DNA of 64,000 bases, taken from the NCBI GenBank assembly GCA_934047225.1, contig OW203993.1, forward strand, positions 22,706,069-22,770,068. The letters run 5' to 3'. The translations under genes were made by a program, and so were the position numbers. Positions 52,301 to 57,584 of the stretch are shown here, piece after piece. The notes under the pieces are model-generated. The model saw only the letters and a list, made by a program, of their open reading frames with translations, was not told where the DNA came from and ran no database searches. Numbering within the stretch: position 1 is the stretch's first letter; each line of letters begins with the position of its first letter. The DNA comes from Ypsolopha sequella (Eukaryota; Arthropoda; Insecta; Lepidoptera; Ypsolophidae).

Positions 52301-54733
52301 GGGGGAAAAACGGTTCTAATATGACATCCCCATCACTTAAACCCTTACTAATCCAACTGTTTACACAACGTTGACCAATGAGACATAATCCGTAAAATAT
52401 TGTATAGAATTCCATCACAACGTTTGACTCAACTTAGTTCCATCGTTCCATTTTTGATTTGAAATTCCCCTTCTGTCTGTTTGTTGTTTCATTTATTGCA
52501 CGTCATTTTAGACATGGTTGTAGTGTATATTATTTATTTGTTAGTTAGGATGTGTAAAAGGCCCTAGAAAATGCTTTACAGCGAAACCGGTCGGGCATAA
52601 TAAACTTATATGTAATATGTGGATAAGTACAAGTGTTTTTCTAAAACAATGTTTTATAAATTCTACCAAGTGCCAACAATCACTAGCATCTACTATTATA
52701 AAAGATGTTTCATAGTACAAAACACTTGTACCTCTGCTTTTCCCTAACTGCTATACGTAGCAACTTTCGACGAGATCACAATATGGAATGCGCGCCGAAA
52801 AACTGAAGGGTTACCTGGCAGAGAATCCGCTGAGCGGCTGGCTACACCGTGTTATAGCAGCTTTGTTCTGATGAAGGTAAGCTAGCGCCGGCACACGACC
52901 ACGGGACCTGAAGTTGGCTGAGCCCAGGAGGACGGCTGTAGAGGCGCGAGCTGGCACGTAGATTTCAGAAGGGTACGTATCGCAGAGCTGGAATATTAGA
53001 ATACTGGGTTTTATTACAGATATCCGGAGATATGGTAAGTGGGCGCTCGACATAGACATTCTTTATTGATAATTTTCAATTACAGGTCATACTTATTTCT
53101 AATCAGTAATATATATATATATATGACGAAAAAGAAATTTGCTCCTAAAGTCTCATTCAATAGGAATCACTATTAAAAGTTATTCGGAATTACCCCGACA
53201 TACTTCGGAATTTCCCCCTGTGCAAAATAAATTATCCATGTTTTAAAAAAGCTTGTATTTACGAAACCCAACCATATTTTAGAAACGTATTTATGTATAT
53301 AAAATAAGACATCTTTTAGTCGACTATACAGAAGTAATATAAGCTCGAAACAAAAATGAACAACTCTACAATTATTGACTAAAACTCCTGTGATTGTAAA
53401 CTTCTTTTAAATTGAATAAAGAGAATTGAACTCCAAAGTATAAGATTTAGTGGTGACAGAATATCAGAACTGTCATAAAACAGTTTTTTTTCTTTCTTTA
53501 CAGTTCTACGGCACTAAACCAAATCAGAGGCACACCTTATAGTTTCGCATGAGACTGAAGTTACCAACCTCGTAGTCCTTATTAGCATTACACAAGACCC
53601 AGTGTTCATTGGGTACGTTCATTCTCTGGAATTCAGTCTGGATGTCGAAGTAGTTCCAGCCAGCTGACTTGGGGAGATCGTCCGGAGTCGACTTGTAGTG
53701 GAAGCAGTATAACTCTTCGATGTGTACTGGAAGGTGAAAAAAACATGATGTTTTATGTTTGGAAAATTGTAGGACATGACATTTTTATTGATAAATAACT
53801 TCACCCGCGCTGATTTCGCCATGAGAAAATACGCGCATGAGAGTACGCGCATCCCACATTTATCTACGAAACTGGTGGACCAAAAAATATGAAAAAAATG
53901 TCGATGATAGATCATAACTGATCATTACAGGAAAACCGGATTAGTAGCCATAGGAAAAGTAGCTTATAAAACAAAACAATGAATTTAATTAAAAATAAGA
54001 TGTGAAATGCAGAATTATGCCAAACAATGATTACAGATAATAAATACCAAGAATAAAAATGTCAAAGAATAATAATAATTTTAATAAGTACTTGACACTT
54101 TTTTTTAGCAATTCGATTTGTATCGAAGTATCATGATAATGATGTGCTTTACTGCGCCGTTTGGTATTAAGTAAATCGTTTTGTTCTGGAACTTTTCAAA
54201 TGAAAATATACGGCGCTCGCTTTGTAGTATCCATTTTAAAACGAACAGTAAATAGTGTTTAGTTTTATTTAAATGGACGTATCCAGTTCAAGGATACAAG
54301 TAAATAAAATGCAACCGAGGACAATAGATAGAAGATCAGTATTGCCATCAATATCTCAAACGTTGCGATGCACAATCATCAATTGCATCAAAATTGCCAA
54401 GGATGTCGCGAATTTAAAACGTCATAACAACTTAACTTAACAAAACAACAGTCAGTCAGTCAGTCGGTCGGTCGGTCGGTCGGTCGGTCGGTCGGTCGGT
54501 CGGTCGGTCGGTCGGTCGGTCGGTCAGGGTATTAAATATTTTTTTTACAACGTTATAAAAGTGTTCTCACCAGGTTGACTCAACCGCAGCAGTGTCTGGT
54601 GCATCTCGTGGCAGTCTCGCTCGCGAGGGATGACGAAGAACACCGACTGGAAGGTCTTGGTCCGCACCAGCAATGGGGACCCAGTCGTGGTGATGGGCAG
54701 ACGCTCCACTGATGATATGTGCATTAGAAGGAT
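31145..54733 (-). CDS. MTMR6/7/8-like: myotubularin-related phosphatase (MTMR6/7/8 type) with C-terminal FYVE finger; 15 exons, 5' end outside
   Basis: Fifteen exons join without a frame break into 667 codons plus stop. Order: PH-GRAM domain ([10 protein letters not shown]), myotubularin phosphatase domain ([46 protein letters not shown]), the P-loop HCSDGWDRT with catalytic Cys and Arg intact, then [12 protein letters not shown] and SFSLWGYM, a variable linker, and a FYVE-type finger ([29 protein letters not shown]). The family dephosphorylates PI3P and PI(3,5)P2 on endosomal membranes; the PH-GRAM and FYVE modules target such lipids. An intact active site implies a working enzyme, not a pseudophosphatase. 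About 40-50 N-terminal residues are missing and should lie right of the window. The exon 53569-53726 donor is GTTGGT and that of 42241-42316 is GTGGGT, both weak but phase-correct. Confidence 0.95.
31549..31708. mobile_element. 160-bp palindromic MITE, copy 1
   Basis: 'gggtctaccacgtaattctg' continues with 'atcaacatcaacttgagatt' and is mirrored to 'gcggtagaccc'. The arms are nearly perfect (~65 bp). Copy 2 is at 44444-44603, and its loop sequence also occurs in the hAT leader hairpin (6464-6542). Confidence 0.9.
31936..31998. repeat. three 21-bp tandem units
   Basis: 'agggctaagtcacccggtag' plus one base, three times in a row, nearly identical. In an MTMR intron. Confidence 0.9.
32339..32473 (-). 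CDS. MTMR6/7/8-like: MTMR exon (coiled segment and FYVE N-terminal half)
   Basis: Acceptor actattacag, donor GTAATG, phase 0 at both ends. Encodes [16 protein letters not shown] (helical) and [14 protein letters not shown]. The first zinc pair is C-X1-C instead of the usual C-X2-C. Confidence 0.92.
32474..32799. other. MTMR intron, no element recognised
   Basis: AT-rich followed by mixed sequence without a convincing ORF or repeat. Confidence 0.4.
32800..32955 (-). mobile_element. SINE / RTE-tail fragment (inverted relative to 14301)
   Basis: Reverse complement of the 14301-14466 family: 'caccgcgctcacca', 'gtgtgtgagtatgggca' and a degenerate 'gctgatagatggatgg' end. Confidence 0.65.
33151..33370. 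mobile_element. 220-bp palindromic MITE
   Basis: 'caggccatttgaaggtcgca' through 'agatactcggctagcttcgg' is mirrored from 33370. One arm has an extra 'ctaccttcgg' duplication. Confidence 0.85.
33553..33676 (-). CDS. MTMR6/7/8-like: MTMR exon (linker after the phosphatase domain)
   Basis: Acceptor aatttcag, donor GTAAGT. Encodes [20 protein letters not shown] and [15 protein letters not shown], a low-conservation linker between phosphatase and FYVE. Confidence 0.9.
33705..33770 (+). repeat. fragment of the 'caagtgcgagtcggactcgcgc' repeat
   Basis: 'ggcaagtgcgaatcggactc' begins about 32 bp from the acceptor side of exon 33553-33676, within the intron 3' end where branch point and polypyrimidine tract would be expected. 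Confidence 0.65.
33879..34132. mobile_element. 254-bp MITE with ~90-bp perfect arms
   Basis: 'aatttgtggatatattaata' through 'caagcaccgcccgccctcc' is repeated in exact inverse order from 34132. The ~75-bp loop holds 'aagcaaagcaagcagtacga'. Perfect arms suggest youth or gene conversion. Confidence 0.92.
34232..34554. mobile_element. 323-bp hAT MITE with perfect 8-bp target duplication
   Basis: Ends cagtggcatattt and, reversed, cagtggcgtattt. Flanked on both sides by GGCGCACG (34224-34231 and 34555-34562). Internal 'gcgccctgggcc' and its near mirror. No coding sequence. Confidence 0.93.
34766..34873. mobile_element. short palindromic MITE (copy 2), beside an MTMR splice donor
   Basis: 'atttgacagaactaaactta' and, near the right end, 'cctgtcaaattagttaagtt', as at 19083-19199. 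It ends ~30 bp downstream (in transcript sense) of the donor of exon 34904-35028. Confidence 0.7.
34904..35028 (-). CDS. MTMR6/7/8-like: MTMR exon (linker)
   Basis: Acceptor ttgtttag, donor GTTAGT. Encodes [20 protein letters not shown] and [17 protein letters not shown]. The phase-2 end fits the next exon exactly. Confidence 0.9.
35240..35867. mobile_element. 628-bp MITE with TA duplication (Tc1/mariner-like ends)
   Basis: Ends tacagtgtgtccctcgtaca and, reversed, tacagtgtgtccctagtaca, continuing 'a(g/a)tgcacatccgaaa'. Flanked by TA on both sides. The interior is AT-rich with no ORF. Confidence 0.85.
36211..36337 (-). CDS. MTMR6/7/8-like: MTMR exon
   Basis: Acceptor tgtttcag, donor GTCAGT. 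Encodes [17 protein letters not shown] and [12 protein letters not shown], the region where the C-terminal part of the myotubularin fold ends. Confidence 0.92.
36780..37152 (-). pseudogene. LINE reverse-transcriptase C-terminal fragment
   Basis: Minus-strand ORF with [40 protein letters not shown] and [13 protein letters not shown], the post-RT segment of Jockey/CR1-clade LINEs (LYxSxVRSxLEYA... W.P....I..IE..Q..F). It is truncated at its 5' end and stops at 36780; 36360-36779 is probably its 3' UTR. Inserted in an MTMR intron in gene-sense orientation. Confidence 0.85.
37215..37372. mobile_element. 158-bp palindromic MITE
   Basis: 'aggtagcgttcctaaacgcc' and 'gggtaaatgtaaaattt' are mirrored as 'aaattttacatttaccc' and 'gggcgtttaggaacgcaacc'. 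Confidence 0.85.
37591..37630 (+). tRNA. tRNA-like fragment (box A and anticodon region), probable SINE head
   Basis: 'ggaagcccagtcggtaggac' matches a pol III box A/D-arm and is followed by 'gccggactctcaat', like an anticodon arm. No T arm follows, so this is not a functional tRNA. Confidence 0.35.
37631..38774. other. MTMR intron, no gene
   Basis: AT-rich with a 'cgcttcgcttgg...cgctcg' low-complexity block at about 38070-38130. No structured repeat resolved. Confidence 0.4.
38775..38810 (-). tRNA. tRNA-like box A fragment, minus strand
   Basis: The minus strand reads ttggtgcagtggtagagcac, a clear D-arm/box A motif, then 'caggggttg'. There is no complete cloverleaf; probably SINE-derived. 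Confidence 0.35.
38901..39029 (-). CDS. MTMR6/7/8-like: MTMR exon
   Basis: Acceptor gcattcag, donor GTAAGT. Encodes [22 protein letters not shown] and [15 protein letters not shown] is a conserved myotubularin block. Confidence 0.95.
39352..39479 (-). CDS. MTMR6/7/8-like: MTMR exon
   Basis: Acceptor atgtttcag, donor GTAATC. Encodes [20 protein letters not shown] and [14 protein letters not shown], matching the FEFNE.FL..L.DH block of the family. Confidence 0.95.
39918..40040 (-). CDS. MTMR6/7/8-like: MTMR exon
   Basis: Acceptor acattccag, donor GTGAAT; 41 whole codons. Encodes [20 protein letters not shown] and [13 protein letters not shown]. Confidence 0.95.
40041..40635. other. MTMR intron, no gene
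   Basis: Mixed AT-rich sequence without recognised repeat up to the tandem duplication at 40636. Confidence 0.4.
40636..41013. repeat. two diverged ~210-bp tandem units
   Basis: 'gacgatcgcatataaaattt' begins each unit (40636, 40848). Both contain 'atggc(a/g)(a/c)ca(c/t)cta' and end 'cttgggccact(c/t)tggttct'. Located in the intron next to the catalytic exon. Confidence 0.85.
41144..41300 (-). CDS. MTMR6/7/8-like: MTMR exon with the catalytic P-loop
   Basis: Acceptor tacgttccag, donor GTGCGC. Encodes [20 protein letters not shown], then [20 protein letters not shown] and DPHYRT. Cys and Arg of C-X5-R are present, so the enzyme should be active. A tempting closer acceptor (ttctag at 41286-41291) breaks phase and is rejected. 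Confidence 0.96.
42241..42316 (-). CDS. MTMR6/7/8-like: MTMR exon
   Basis: Acceptor aaattccag, donor GTGGGT. Encodes [20 protein letters not shown] and [13 protein letters not shown] is diagnostic for the family. Confidence 0.95.
42369..42566. mobile_element. palindromic MITE
   Basis: 'gtcgctgatgtatg' with 'aactttacaggagatacaaa' on the left is mirrored by 'tttgtatctcctgtaaagtt' and 'atcagcgac' on the right. Confidence 0.75.
42623..42786. mobile_element. palindromic MITE overlapping repeat copy 2
   Basis: 'tacagtactcccaaagtaat' and 'aatgcgcatacaaatct' face 'agatttgtatgcgcattat' and 'attgggagcactgta'. Includes the block related to 21877-21990. Confidence 0.75.
42850..43070 (+). repeat. dispersed repeat, copy 2 (copy 1 at 20938-21158)
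   Basis: Same order of conserved blocks as copy 1, about 75-80% identical by eye, direct orientation. Confidence 0.7.
43317..43716. mobile_element. foldback element carrying a LINE-type 3' tail
   Basis: 'aaggtgtaaccatatttgaa' and 'gagcttattcagtcaatggt' are mirrored at 43672-43716. Between the arms, 43519-43524 is AATAAA followed by a TTTC-type tail (43530-43545) with no coding part, the mark of a LINE or SINE 3' end inserted in plus orientation. Confidence 0.7.
43745..44020 (-). repeat. dispersed repeat C, inverse copy
   Basis: Reverse-complement relative of 30185-30510, beginning 'ggcgctacggaaaaaaattg' and ending 'attatattttattagatggg'. Confidence 0.6.
44199..44331 (-). CDS. MTMR6/7/8-like: MTMR exon
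   Basis: Acceptor tttttacag, donor GTGAGT. Encodes [20 protein letters not shown] and [19 protein letters not shown], matching the A..N.A.GKG.E block. Confidence 0.95.
44444..44603. mobile_element. palindromic MITE, copy 2
   Basis: Same family as 31549-31708, with a more diverged right arm; the loop holds 'cttttgcacgcgttgaattt'. Confidence 0.8.
44793..45051. mobile_element. inverted-repeat cassette bracketing a tRNA-like gene
   Basis: Left arm 44793-44865 (aaatattatt ... aatacaaactagaaaagatc ... caagaatatgaaaaa) is inverted at 44984-45051 with only a few differences. The ~115-bp centre carries a tRNA-like fold. No ORF. Confidence 0.85.
44909..44980 (+). tRNA. tRNA-like sequence, acceptor stem lost
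   Basis: 72 bases. Box A TGGCGCAATTAGTAG lies at 44916-44930, D stem GCGC/GCGC, perfect 5-bp anticodon stem cttgt/acaag with a 7-base loop cttgata (formal anticodon TGA), 5-base variable loop, and a T arm pairing at 4 of 5 with loop ttccaat (box B ggttccaatcc). The would-be acceptor strands pair at only 3 of 7. A real Ser(UGA) tRNA would need a long variable arm, so this is probably a tRNA-derived SINE head or pseudogene. Confidence 0.6.
45228..45365 (-). repeat. dispersed repeat A, inverse copy
   Basis: Reverse complement of 30767-30906, including 'cacttttcccaagaaacatc' and 'gcattagtttgggaaatt'. It stays next to foldback B, as at 30.9 kb, so A and B travel together. Confidence 0.8.
45634..45721 (-). 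CDS. MTMR6/7/8-like: MTMR exon
   Basis: Acceptor ttgttacag, donor GTAAGA. Encodes [20 protein letters not shown] and MYVVDTRPR. Confidence 0.95.
45722..46481. other. left part of the largest MTMR intron
   Basis: AT-rich. 46240-46280, minus strand, reads 'ttgacgacgacctcaagttg' and 'gtcgaaata', a degenerate hammerhead/Penelope-like end; 46280-46480 is open on the minus strand ([13 protein letters not shown]) and may be coding remains of that element, into which the DIRS element inserted. Confidence 0.35.
46482..46651 (+). repeat. DIRS left inverted terminal repeat
   Basis: Starts tatttaggtgttcgagcctt and is inverted at the right end. Contains cacgtgacgtcacc, an E-box (CACGTG) overlapping a CRE-like TGACGTCA, in both ITRs. 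Confidence 0.9.
46800..47030 (+). promoter_or_regulatory. GACGTC-rich leader of the DIRS element
   Basis: About a dozen variants of (c)gacgtcg/gacgacg in 230 bases (gacgacgtct, ggacgacgtcgcatcg, ggcgacgtcgtttc, ggcgacgtcgcgtcg). This CpG-dense block lies between the left ITR and gag in an otherwise AT-rich region. Possible enhancer or transcription-factor array. Confidence 0.4.
47153..48905 (+). pseudogene. DIRS gag-like ORF1, one frameshift
   Basis: The likely start ATG at 47153 ([15 protein letters not shown]) runs in frame 2 until a stop at 47288-47290. From 47244 the continuation is in frame 3 for 553 codons, so a one-base indel lies in 47244-47290. The product is charged, with helical and Gln/Glu-rich segments ([20 protein letters not shown]) and a basic C-terminus ([26 protein letters not shown]) suited to nucleic-acid binding. 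It has no zinc knuckle, as usual for DIRS Gag. Its stop overlaps the ATG of ORF2 at 48889. Confidence 0.85.
48889..50773 (+). pseudogene. DIRS reverse transcriptase-RNase H ORF, frameshift and stop
   Basis: ATG 48889 ([14 protein letters not shown]). RT blocks: [50 protein letters not shown] and the active site YLDDFLL. Near 49690, after an A-run, coding shifts by one base into frame 2: [28 protein letters not shown], then RNase [16 protein letters not shown] and [18 protein letters not shown] interrupts at 50106-50108. The segment to about 50770 continues with [17 protein letters not shown], the C-terminal RNase H motif, and a DIRS-specific tail. Confidence 0.92.
50750..51732 (+). pseudogene. 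DIRS tyrosine recombinase, premature stop
   Basis: Frame 1. The N-terminal SAM-like domain ([38 protein letters not shown]) is followed by the catalytic domain: first Arg in [16 protein letters not shown], then a TAG at 51508-51510. In the same frame beyond it come [11 protein letters not shown] (second Arg box) and FRHYFREVA with the nucleophile Tyr, ending at TAA 51730-51732. The recombinase inserts the circular DNA copy. Here the stop cuts off the second Arg and the Tyr, so it is inactive. Confidence 0.9.
51987..52087 (+). repeat. DIRS internal complementary region
   Basis: 'tctcaagtggttcaagcgaa' through 'gaacacctaaata' complements the left end; 'gaaccgtttttcccccgaag' through 'tagcttgaaccacc' complements the right end. 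It serves as the splint for circle formation in the DIRS cycle. Confidence 0.9.
52116..52317 (+). repeat. DIRS right inverted terminal repeat
   Basis: Mirror of the left ITR for ~155 bp. It then continues uniquely as 'gctgaaacctaaatatccgt' and 'cttcgggggaaaaacggttc', the part copied in the internal complementary region. Confidence 0.9.
52318..52555. other. intron flank right of DIRS
   Basis: AT-rich, no element recognised before the Penelope-like fragment. Confidence 0.35.
52556..52682 (+). repeat. Penelope-like terminal fragment (copy 2)
   Basis: 'gcgaaaccggtcgggcataa', 'tacaagtgtttttct' and 'ccaagtgccaacaatcac', collinear with 14563-14680. Confidence 0.5.
52815..52987 (-). CDS. MTMR6/7/8-like: MTMR exon
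   Basis: Acceptor atattccag, donor GTAACC. Encodes [34 protein letters not shown] and [11 protein letters not shown], the entry of the phosphatase domain. Confidence 0.96.
52988..53568. other. MTMR intron
   Basis: AT-rich; an (AT)n microsatellite lies at 53109-53124. Nothing else recognised. Confidence 0.5.
53569..53726 (-). CDS. MTMR6/7/8-like: MTMR exon
   Basis: Acceptor ccttccag, donor GTTGGT (weak, phase-correct; the alternative GTAACT one codon on breaks the frame). Encodes [37 protein letters not shown]. Confidence 0.93.
53727..54450. other. MTMR intron, no gene
   Basis: AT-rich sequence without a resolved element before the microsatellite at 54451. Confidence 0.4.
54451..54526. repeat. 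GTCA/GTCG tetranucleotide microsatellite
   Basis: About three GTCA units pass into some fifteen GTCG units and return to GTCA. Ends 45 bp from the next MTMR exon. Confidence 0.95.
54571..54733 (-). CDS. MTMR6/7/8-like: MTMR exon (PH-GRAM), most 5' exon visible
   Basis: Acceptor tttctatag, donor GTGAGA. Encodes [20 protein letters not shown] and [19 protein letters not shown], the second half of the PH-GRAM domain. The upstream exon (GTLYLTATHLIF-type block) is not visible to the window's right end. Confidence 0.95.
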
Positions 54734-55849
54734 CTATAGAAAGAAAATAATCTGATTATACAGGATGGAAAATATAAGCAGTCGGTGGAGGAAAAGTACT
54801 TTAAATATTGATGATAGCAGATTTTACTTAATGCGGGGGTTTATTTGTAAAAAACAAGGAACTAAATTGTCAAAAAAATACATTTCGTATTTCACCCTTT
54901 GATTACATTTCGGCCATTCTAAATGTCTTCAAGAACCATAACGTCTTAAATTTAAGGGAGACCATGAAATGTAAAATAAGTAGGAAAAGTATAGTAACCA
55001 TTGAAGATAGTAAAATTCAATTGAAGATTTAAAACAAACTTTATTGAACAGCTAAATAGTTCACTTGAAAGTGTAGAAGGAATTTTTCAAAAGTGTCAAG
55101 TTGTCATTTTTTCAGTACAGATTTTAAAAGGGGGCAATTTTTAAAAGTTCATTCTACGTAAACTAATAGCGATAAAACGAAGTTTTAAACGCAGATTCAA
55201 AACAAATCTCTCTAAGTGAATTTTAGTTAAAAAAAAACTTTTTCAGTGATTATTTTATTATCTAATTATTATCTAATCTATGACTGCAGTTTTATTTATA
55301 TAAATTCTCGTTAAATCTGTGAATTCAGATAACTTATTAGAAAAAAGAGTTTGAGTAAAAGCTGCCATCATAAATATTGAAGAGGCTATGCGAATTTTAT
55401 TTTTGTCACTGTCACTCCAAGCGAAAGCACGCACAGGGAAAAATTTTAGTTTTATAATTTTTATAAAAAAAAACTAAAATAGCTAGCAAAATTTCAAATA
55501 TCAAATCTCTAGATAATGTTAAAACTTAAAACACACCTAATAAAACACGTGTGAGTTCTGCAAACTGAGTTCTGATATCGTCAAACGAGGAGAAATAGTG
55601 TGTTTGAAGACCTCATTTCAACAATTATTTCTACTGAGGAAAATGTATCCAAACATATTTTCCAATTTCAAAACCCTAGATTATATAGTCAAAATGCATA
55701 TACCTGTAATGTATGAAAAATTTCCGTGTATTTCATGAAATACACAAAAAAGAAGCACATCTATCTTTTACATATCGCCTTAAGGTACTTTTTCCCCAAC
55801 CGATCGCTTTTATTTTCCACACTATGTACATGTATATTGTACAGGTTAA
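54734..55849. other. upstream MTMR intron, no element resolved
   Basis: AT-rich; I searched for the missing GRAM N-terminal exon and did not find it. Confidence 0.4.
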
Positions 55850-56568
55850 GGTTAAACGTCAGTAGCTTAGCGAAGCGTTTCTTAACCTTTTTTGTCCACG
55901 GACCCCTTAGGAAATCAAGCACAATTTTAATTACCCCCCTTAATAAAAAAGCAGCAATAAATTTCGGACCATTTATTTTAGTTCTACAAATTACAAAAAA
56001 AAAACTTTTTCGTATAAAAGACGTTAATGAGAAGGTTATTTTTTACATGAAGGTTCACCGTGTTACTTAGTAGCACGGCGTGCGTAGCATTTACGAGACT
56101 TTTGGTGGCATTTATTTATGATTGTTAAATGGTCCATAGATTAGGCTGCGGGCCCCCATACATATGCCCGGGGACCCCCATGGGTCCGCGGACCACAGGT
56201 TAAGAAATGCTGGCTTAGCGCATAGTGCATAACTTTTCTTGTTTAGAAATTTAAAATTGAAAAGCATTTTGGTCTGTGGCATTTGACGCCAGTAGTTCAG
56301 TATTAGTGAGGTTTATAAAGTAAGAGTTTGAAATTGTTTACACAATTAGTCATGATCTTTTCAAAACCAACTTATAATGATGTTTTTTTTTTGGACAAGA
56401 CCATGACTAATTGTGCATTAAATTTCCGACTTATGTTTTATAAACCTCACTTATACTGAACTATTGGCGTCAACTGCCACATACCAAAATGTTTTTCAAT
56501 TTTTAACATCTGAACAAGATGTACAAATTTAAGTTATGCACTTTGCGCTAAGCGACTGACGTTTAGCC
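55850..56568. mobile_element. palindromic MITE, copy 2, split by a hAT MITE
   Basis: 'gttaaacgtcagtagcttag' on the left and 'ctaagcgactgacgtttag' on the right; the body from 56221 matches 24370-24743. The insertion at 55873-56212 duplicated gcttagcg. Confidence 0.88.
55873..56212. mobile_element. hAT-type MITE, copy 2, nested
   Basis: Same family as 15756-16083 (gcgtttcttaaccttttttg ... ggaccacaggttaagaaatg). Perfect 8-bp duplication gcttagcg at 55865-55872 and 56213-56220. Confidence 0.92.
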
Positions 56569-56589
56569 ACAGAATAAATTAGCCTTAAA

Positions 56590-56782
56590 TCTGCACCCAT
56601 ATTATATATGCGAAAGTGTGTTTGTTAGTTTGTCCTTCTTTTACGCAGCAGCAACGGAGCAACGGATTGACGTGACTTTTTGCAAAGAGATAGTTTATGG
56701 GCCGGAGAGTTACATAGGCTACTTTTTATCCCGGGAAAATGCAAACGAAATCAACGCGGGTGATGCCGCGGGCAAAAGCTAG
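56590..56782 (+). mobile_element. 193-bp mini-Helitron
   Basis: Starts TCTGCACCCATATTATATAT (GCGAAAG follows) and ends with a 'gcgggtgatgccgcgg' hairpin and GCAAAAGCTAG. Inserted between A (56589) and T (56783), the Helitron rule. Internal 'ataggctactttttatcccg' is typical of lepidopteran Helitrons. Confidence 0.9.
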
Positions 56783-57356
56783 TAAATAAATAAACATAAT
56801 ATATATTGTTTTTTACTCGTTTTGTATTGATTTAGTTGAGTCGTTCATTGATGGTAGCGAAATACTGGATTTGGAAAAGAGAAGAAAGAAGGACAAACCA
56901 ACAAACCAACAAACCAACAACAAACAACAAACAAACTTTCGCATTTACGAAACGGGTACAGATAAATTGCAAATACACAATAACAATATAAAAACGTTAT
57001 ATGAAATTGATCGCACAAGCTTATATCAACGTACTCGTTGTTATGTGGTTTAATCCGCTTCTCTCAAAGGTAAAGCTTTATAAGAATACTGGCCTTTCGC
57101 CCGCGTTTGTTCAATCTTTGCCCCGTTTTCGGCTTGGCGGTTTTTAATTAACACCCCTTAAACTCTTATTTGTTGATCAGGATCACTACGATGATAAAAA
57201 GAAAACCGCATGCAAATCCGTAGCGTGGTTCGAGTTAAAACGGAACATACATATAGATAAGTACCGACAGACCCACAAACATTTTAAAAATGGTAGTTTT
57301 GGCTTCAGTACTAATGATACTAACTAAAAGTTTGTAAGGGAACAAACTTTCTTTTT
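56783..57356. other. interval with short AAC-rich microsatellite
   Basis: 56894-56940 is built from 'aaccaac' and 'aacaaac' units. No gene seen. Confidence 0.5.
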
Positions 57357-57584
57357 ATTATTTCGAAAAAAAAAAAACATCATTGAACATTGTTACTGAT
57401 GACTAATCGAGTCACCAGTAGGAATTCGGGCGGTTGATTAAATTTCACCTTGTAAGTATATTCCTTATAACTTTTGTGACTGATGGTAGTACACTTACAT
57501 TAAATAAATAGCAGTTTAGGTAAAAAATCCAATGTTAAGACGAATGGGACGAATTTACACCCAAAAAGAGGACGAATTTTCACA
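57357..57584 (+). repeat. repeat S, copy 1 (diverged)
   Basis: 'aacatcattgaacattgtta', 'actaatcgagtcacca', 'gacgaatgggacgaatttac' and 'aaagaggacgaattttcaca'. Direct copies at 59934-60216 and 63735-64000. Confidence 0.88.

Larger units (their letters stand above)
46482..52317 (+). mobile_element. DIRS-type tyrosine-recombinase retrotransposon, complete architecture
   Basis: The 5.8-kb element is bounded by inverted terminal repeats (46482-46651 and 52116-52317). An internal complementary region at 51987-52087 joins sequence complementary to the left end (cttgaaccacttgag...) and to the right end (aaaacggatatttagg...), the circle-junction template unique to DIRS elements. ORFs run gag, RT/RNase H and tyrosine recombinase. 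No target duplication is seen, as expected for recombinase-mediated insertion. At least three frameshifts or stops disable this copy. It lies in an MTMR intron, opposite to gene sense. Confidence 0.94.
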
